From Kitasatospora cheerisanensis KCTC 2395 (GTDB lineage Bacteria; Actinomycetota; Actinomycetes; Streptomycetales; Streptomycetaceae): 64,000 nt of DNA. The position numbers and the translations under genes were made by a program. The notes beneath the pieces were generated by a model. That model saw only the letters and a list, made by a program, of their open reading frames with translations, was not told the DNA's origin and did not search any database. The stretch lies in contig NZ_KK853997.1 of the NCBI RefSeq assembly GCF_000696185.1, positions 840,315 through 904,314 of the forward strand, read 5' to 3'. This document shows, piece by piece, positions 61,339 to 64,000 of this stretch. The first letter of the stretch is position 1. Each line of letters starts with the position of its first letter.

Positions 61339-64000
61339 GTGTCCCTTCCCGCTCCCCCCGCCCTGTCCCGCCGCACCCTGCTCCAGGCCGGCGCGGCCGG
61401 CGCCCTCGCGCTGGCCGTCGCCGGGGCGGCGCCGGCCCGGCCGGCGCGGCCACCGCCGACGCGTACGAGACGCTCCGGCTGCGCTGGGTGGCGCTGCTGA
61501 CCGGGACGGGGTTCGACCCGGCCACCGAGCCCTTCGCCACCACCCTGCGGGCCCTCGGCGACCGCGCACGGACGCAGCAGCAGGCGATGGCCCCGACGGC
61601 GGGCTCGCTCTGGCCGGACCTGCCGCTGGGAACGGTGTCCGCGAACATCACCGGCAGCTTCGTGCGCCTGCGCACCATGGCGCTCGCCTGGGCGCAGCCC
61701 GGCACCGGACTGACCGGCGACGCGACCCTCGCCTCGGCGATCACGGCGGGCCTGGACCGGCTCTGCGCCTCCGCGTACACGGCGACGGCCACCATGTACG
61801 ACAACTGGTGGGACTGGCAGATCGGTTCGCCGCAGGCGCTGCTCGACACCTGCACGCTGATCGCCCCTCAGCTGACGGCGGCTCAGATCGGTGCCTACAC
61901 GGCCGCCGTGGACCACGCCGTCCCGGACTCCCGGGTCGCGGCGTACTCCGGCACCAGCACCGGCGCGAACCGCGTCGACCTGTGCCGCGTCCTCGCGCTG
62001 CGCGGCGTGGTCGGCCGGAGCGCGGCCAAGCTGGCGACGGCCTCGGCGGCGCTGTCGCCGGTGTTCCCGTACGTGCTGACGGGCGACGGCCTGTACCCGG
62101 ACGGCTCGTTCGTGCAGCACACCTGGGTGCCGTACACCGGGTCGTACGGCGAGGTGCTGCTGAGCGGGCTGAGCCGGCTGTTCGCGCTGCTGGCGGGGTC
62201 GGCCTGGGAGGTGACGGATCCGCAGCGGCAGAACGTGTTCGACGCCGTCGACTCGGCGTACGCGCCGTTCCTGTTCAACGGCCTGGTGATGGACGCGGTG
62301 GTGGGCCGGGCCAGCAGCCGGGGCCTTCAGGTCTCGGACCTGCTGCACCTTCAGCAGGACGACCACGGCCGCGGCCACACCATCATCGGGCACATCCTGC
62401 GGCTGGCGGACTCGGGCGCGGCGCCGGCCGCGCAGTCGGCGCGGTGGCGGGCGGCGGTGAAGGGCTGGATCGCCCGCGACTACTACCGTCCGTACCTGTC
62501 GGACGCGGCCGTGGACGTGCCCGAACTGGCCCGCGCGCAGGCCCTGGTGGCGGACGGCGCGACGGCGGCCGCGGCGGAGCCGGTGGGGGCGCGGGTGTTC
62601 GCGATGGACCGGGCGGTGGTGCGCCGTCCGGGCTGGGCGGTGTCGCTGTCGATGTGCTCGGCGCGCACCACCTTCTACGAGACCGGCAACGGCGAGAACG
62701 TGCGCGGCTGGCACACCAACAACGGCCTGCTGGCCTGGTGGAACGCGACGACCGGCAACGGGCAGTACGCGGACGCCTTCTGGCCGACCGTCGACCCGTA
62801 CCGGCTGCCGGGGACGACGGTGTCGACGAAGCGGCTCGCGGACGCGGCGGGCGGCGCGTGGGGCGCGGCCCGCCCGGACAGCGTGTGGGCGGGCGGGGCG
62901 AGCGACGGCGCCTACGCGGCGGTCGGGCAGGCGGTGCGCGGGCTGTCGTCGACGCTGTCGGGCTGGAAGTCCTGGTTCCTGCTGGACGATTCGGTGGTCT
63001 GCCTGGGCGCGGGCATCTCCTGCGCGGACGGCGTCCCGGTGGAGACGGTGGTGGAGAACCGCAACCTGGGGGCGGCGGGCACCCACGCGTTGACGGTGGA
63101 CGGGGTGGCGCAGCCGGTGACGCTCGGCTGGTCGCAGCAGTTCACCGGCGCGAGGTCGATGGCGATCTCCGGGTTCGGCGGCTACGTGTTCCCGGGCGGT
63201 GCGACGGTGCAGGCCAAGCGCGAGGCCCGGACCGGCAGTTGGCACGACGTCAACTCGGGCGGTACCACGGAGGCGCTGACCCGCCGCTACCTGACGCTCT
63301 GGTTCGACCACGGCACCGACCCGTCGAACGCCGGCTACGCGTACCTGCTGCTGCCGGGCGCGGACGCGGCGGCGACGGCGGCCCGCGCGGCCTCCCCGAC
63401 GGTGACGGTGCTCGCCAACTCGGCGTCCGTGCAGGCGGTTTCGGACTCGGCCTCGGGGGTGACGGCGGCGAACTTCTTCGCGGCGGGCAGCGCCGGTCCG
63501 ATCACCGTGTCGGCGCCGTGCTCGGTGCTGGTGCGGGAGTCCGGCGGCACGCTGAGCGTCTCGGTGGCGGACCCGTCCCGCACCGCGGCGACGGTGCAGG
63601 TGACGGTGGACCGGCCGGGCTACCTGTCGGCGGACCCGGCCACGGGTGTCACGGTGCTCTCGGCGGGCCCGTCGGTGCGGCTGCTGGCCGAGCTCGGCGG
63701 CAGCCAGGGCGCGAGCCGGACGGTGACGCTGCGCGCCACCGGCCCGGCCGCGTCCGCGAGCGCGGTGCTGCTCGCCCCGGTGCAGGACACCTACGTGCGG
63801 GACGGCTCGTACGCCGACACCAACTACGGGACGGCGGGGGTGCTGACGGTGAAGAACACCAACAGCACGGGCTCCGGTTTCTCCCGGCGCGCGCTGCTGG
63901 CCTTCGACACCTCGCAGGTGGCGGGGCCGGTGCGCCGGGCGGTGCTCTGGGTGCGCGGGGCGGTCGCGGACTCGGGCGGCACCGAGACGGACCTGCGAGG
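61339..64000 (+). CDS. Polysaccharide lyase family 8 (hyaluronate/chondroitin/xanthan lyase type) with C-terminal CBM-like domain (frameshifted, partial)
   Basis: GTG 61339 after GGAGG begins a Tat-type signal (SRRTLLQAGAAGALALAVAGA). A -1 shift near the G4 run 61423-61426 joins ATADAYETLRLRWVALLTGTGFD. The PL8 core follows: MYDNWWDWQIGSPQALLDTC, GANRVDLCRVLALRGVVG, YPDGSFVQHTWVPYTGSYGEVLL (catalytic His and Tyr), GRASSRG, GNGENVRGWHTNNGLLAWWN. Near the right edge a DNRLRE/CBM96-like domain starts (APVQDTYVRDGSYADTNYGTAGVLTVKN), and the gene continues beyond 64000. It should cleave acidic polysaccharides outside the cell by beta-elimination; the exact substrate is unknown. Confidence 0.9.

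Noticed and set aside
61326..63311. A 661-codon open frame on the minus strand
   Set aside because: Antisense of the polysaccharide lyase, which has clear conserved motifs on the plus strand.
3034..64000. Programmed ribosomal frameshifting as the cause of the broken genes
   Set aside because: The breaks occur in unrelated genes, at different short G/C runs, without a common slippery heptamer or downstream structure; missing bases explain all of them.

Overview
The window is high-GC actinobacterial DNA. Strong third-position GC, GTG starts, many leaderless promoters, and families such as TipAL-type MerR, DUF2690-XRE, DUF6338, DUF6126 and WXG100/RHS point to a Streptomycetaceae genome (Streptomyces, Kitasatospora or a close relative). 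No tRNA, rRNA, CRISPR array, transposase or prophage is visible. I count about 60 protein genes, mostly accessory or regulatory, on both strands.

Layout. 0-8.3 kb: a membrane protein tail, a small OAA-like lectin candidate, a secreted ricin-type lectin, an XRE regulator, an aromatic amino acid hydroxylase, a lipoprotein, a TipAL regulator plus glycosyltransferase operon, and a Na/Pi-type transporter. 8.3-15.5 kb: a set that looks like an oxygen/NO-stress regulon (DoxX, flavohemoprotein, an unknown protein, cytochrome oxidase subunit I, a membrane protein, a RafH-like ribosome hibernation factor), with DevR/DosR-like 14-mers in front of its transcription units. 15.5-26.2 kb: unknown proteins, two tandem secreted paralogues, CorA, a VOC/WYL divergent pair, GNAT, MFS and XRE genes. 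26.3-34.7 kb: two very large, translationally coupled genes, a membrane PH/beta-helix/AAA+ protein and a TPR-CHAT protease-like protein. This is my best candidate for an undescribed system.

34.7-43.4 kb: DUF6338, a second WYL/VOC pair, a membrane serine hydrolase with decayed copies of its own 3' end beside it, a histidine kinase with a duplicated dimerisation motif, a racemase and a GH16-like protein. 43.4-48.5 kb: a WXG100 / RHS-HNH toxin / immunity operon, each junction overlapping by 4 bases. 48.7-57 kb: a response regulator, trypsin-like protease, CbiZ, TetR, DUF1918, DedA, PIG-L deacetylase, an F420-dependent-type reductase, GNAT, PhnA and STAS genes. 57-64 kb: two ArsR paralogues with a SulP transporter and repeated palindromes, a damaged ATP-binding anti-sigma-type gene, DUF6126, and a polysaccharide lyase 8 gene behind three LacI-type operators; it runs off the right edge.

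A property of the whole window matters for any reader. At least ten otherwise convincing genes are broken by what looks like one missing base, always in the same direction and nearly always in a run of G or C. I read this as systematic homopolymer under-calling in the assembly rather than true gene decay, and I annotate those genes across the shift, saying where it lies.
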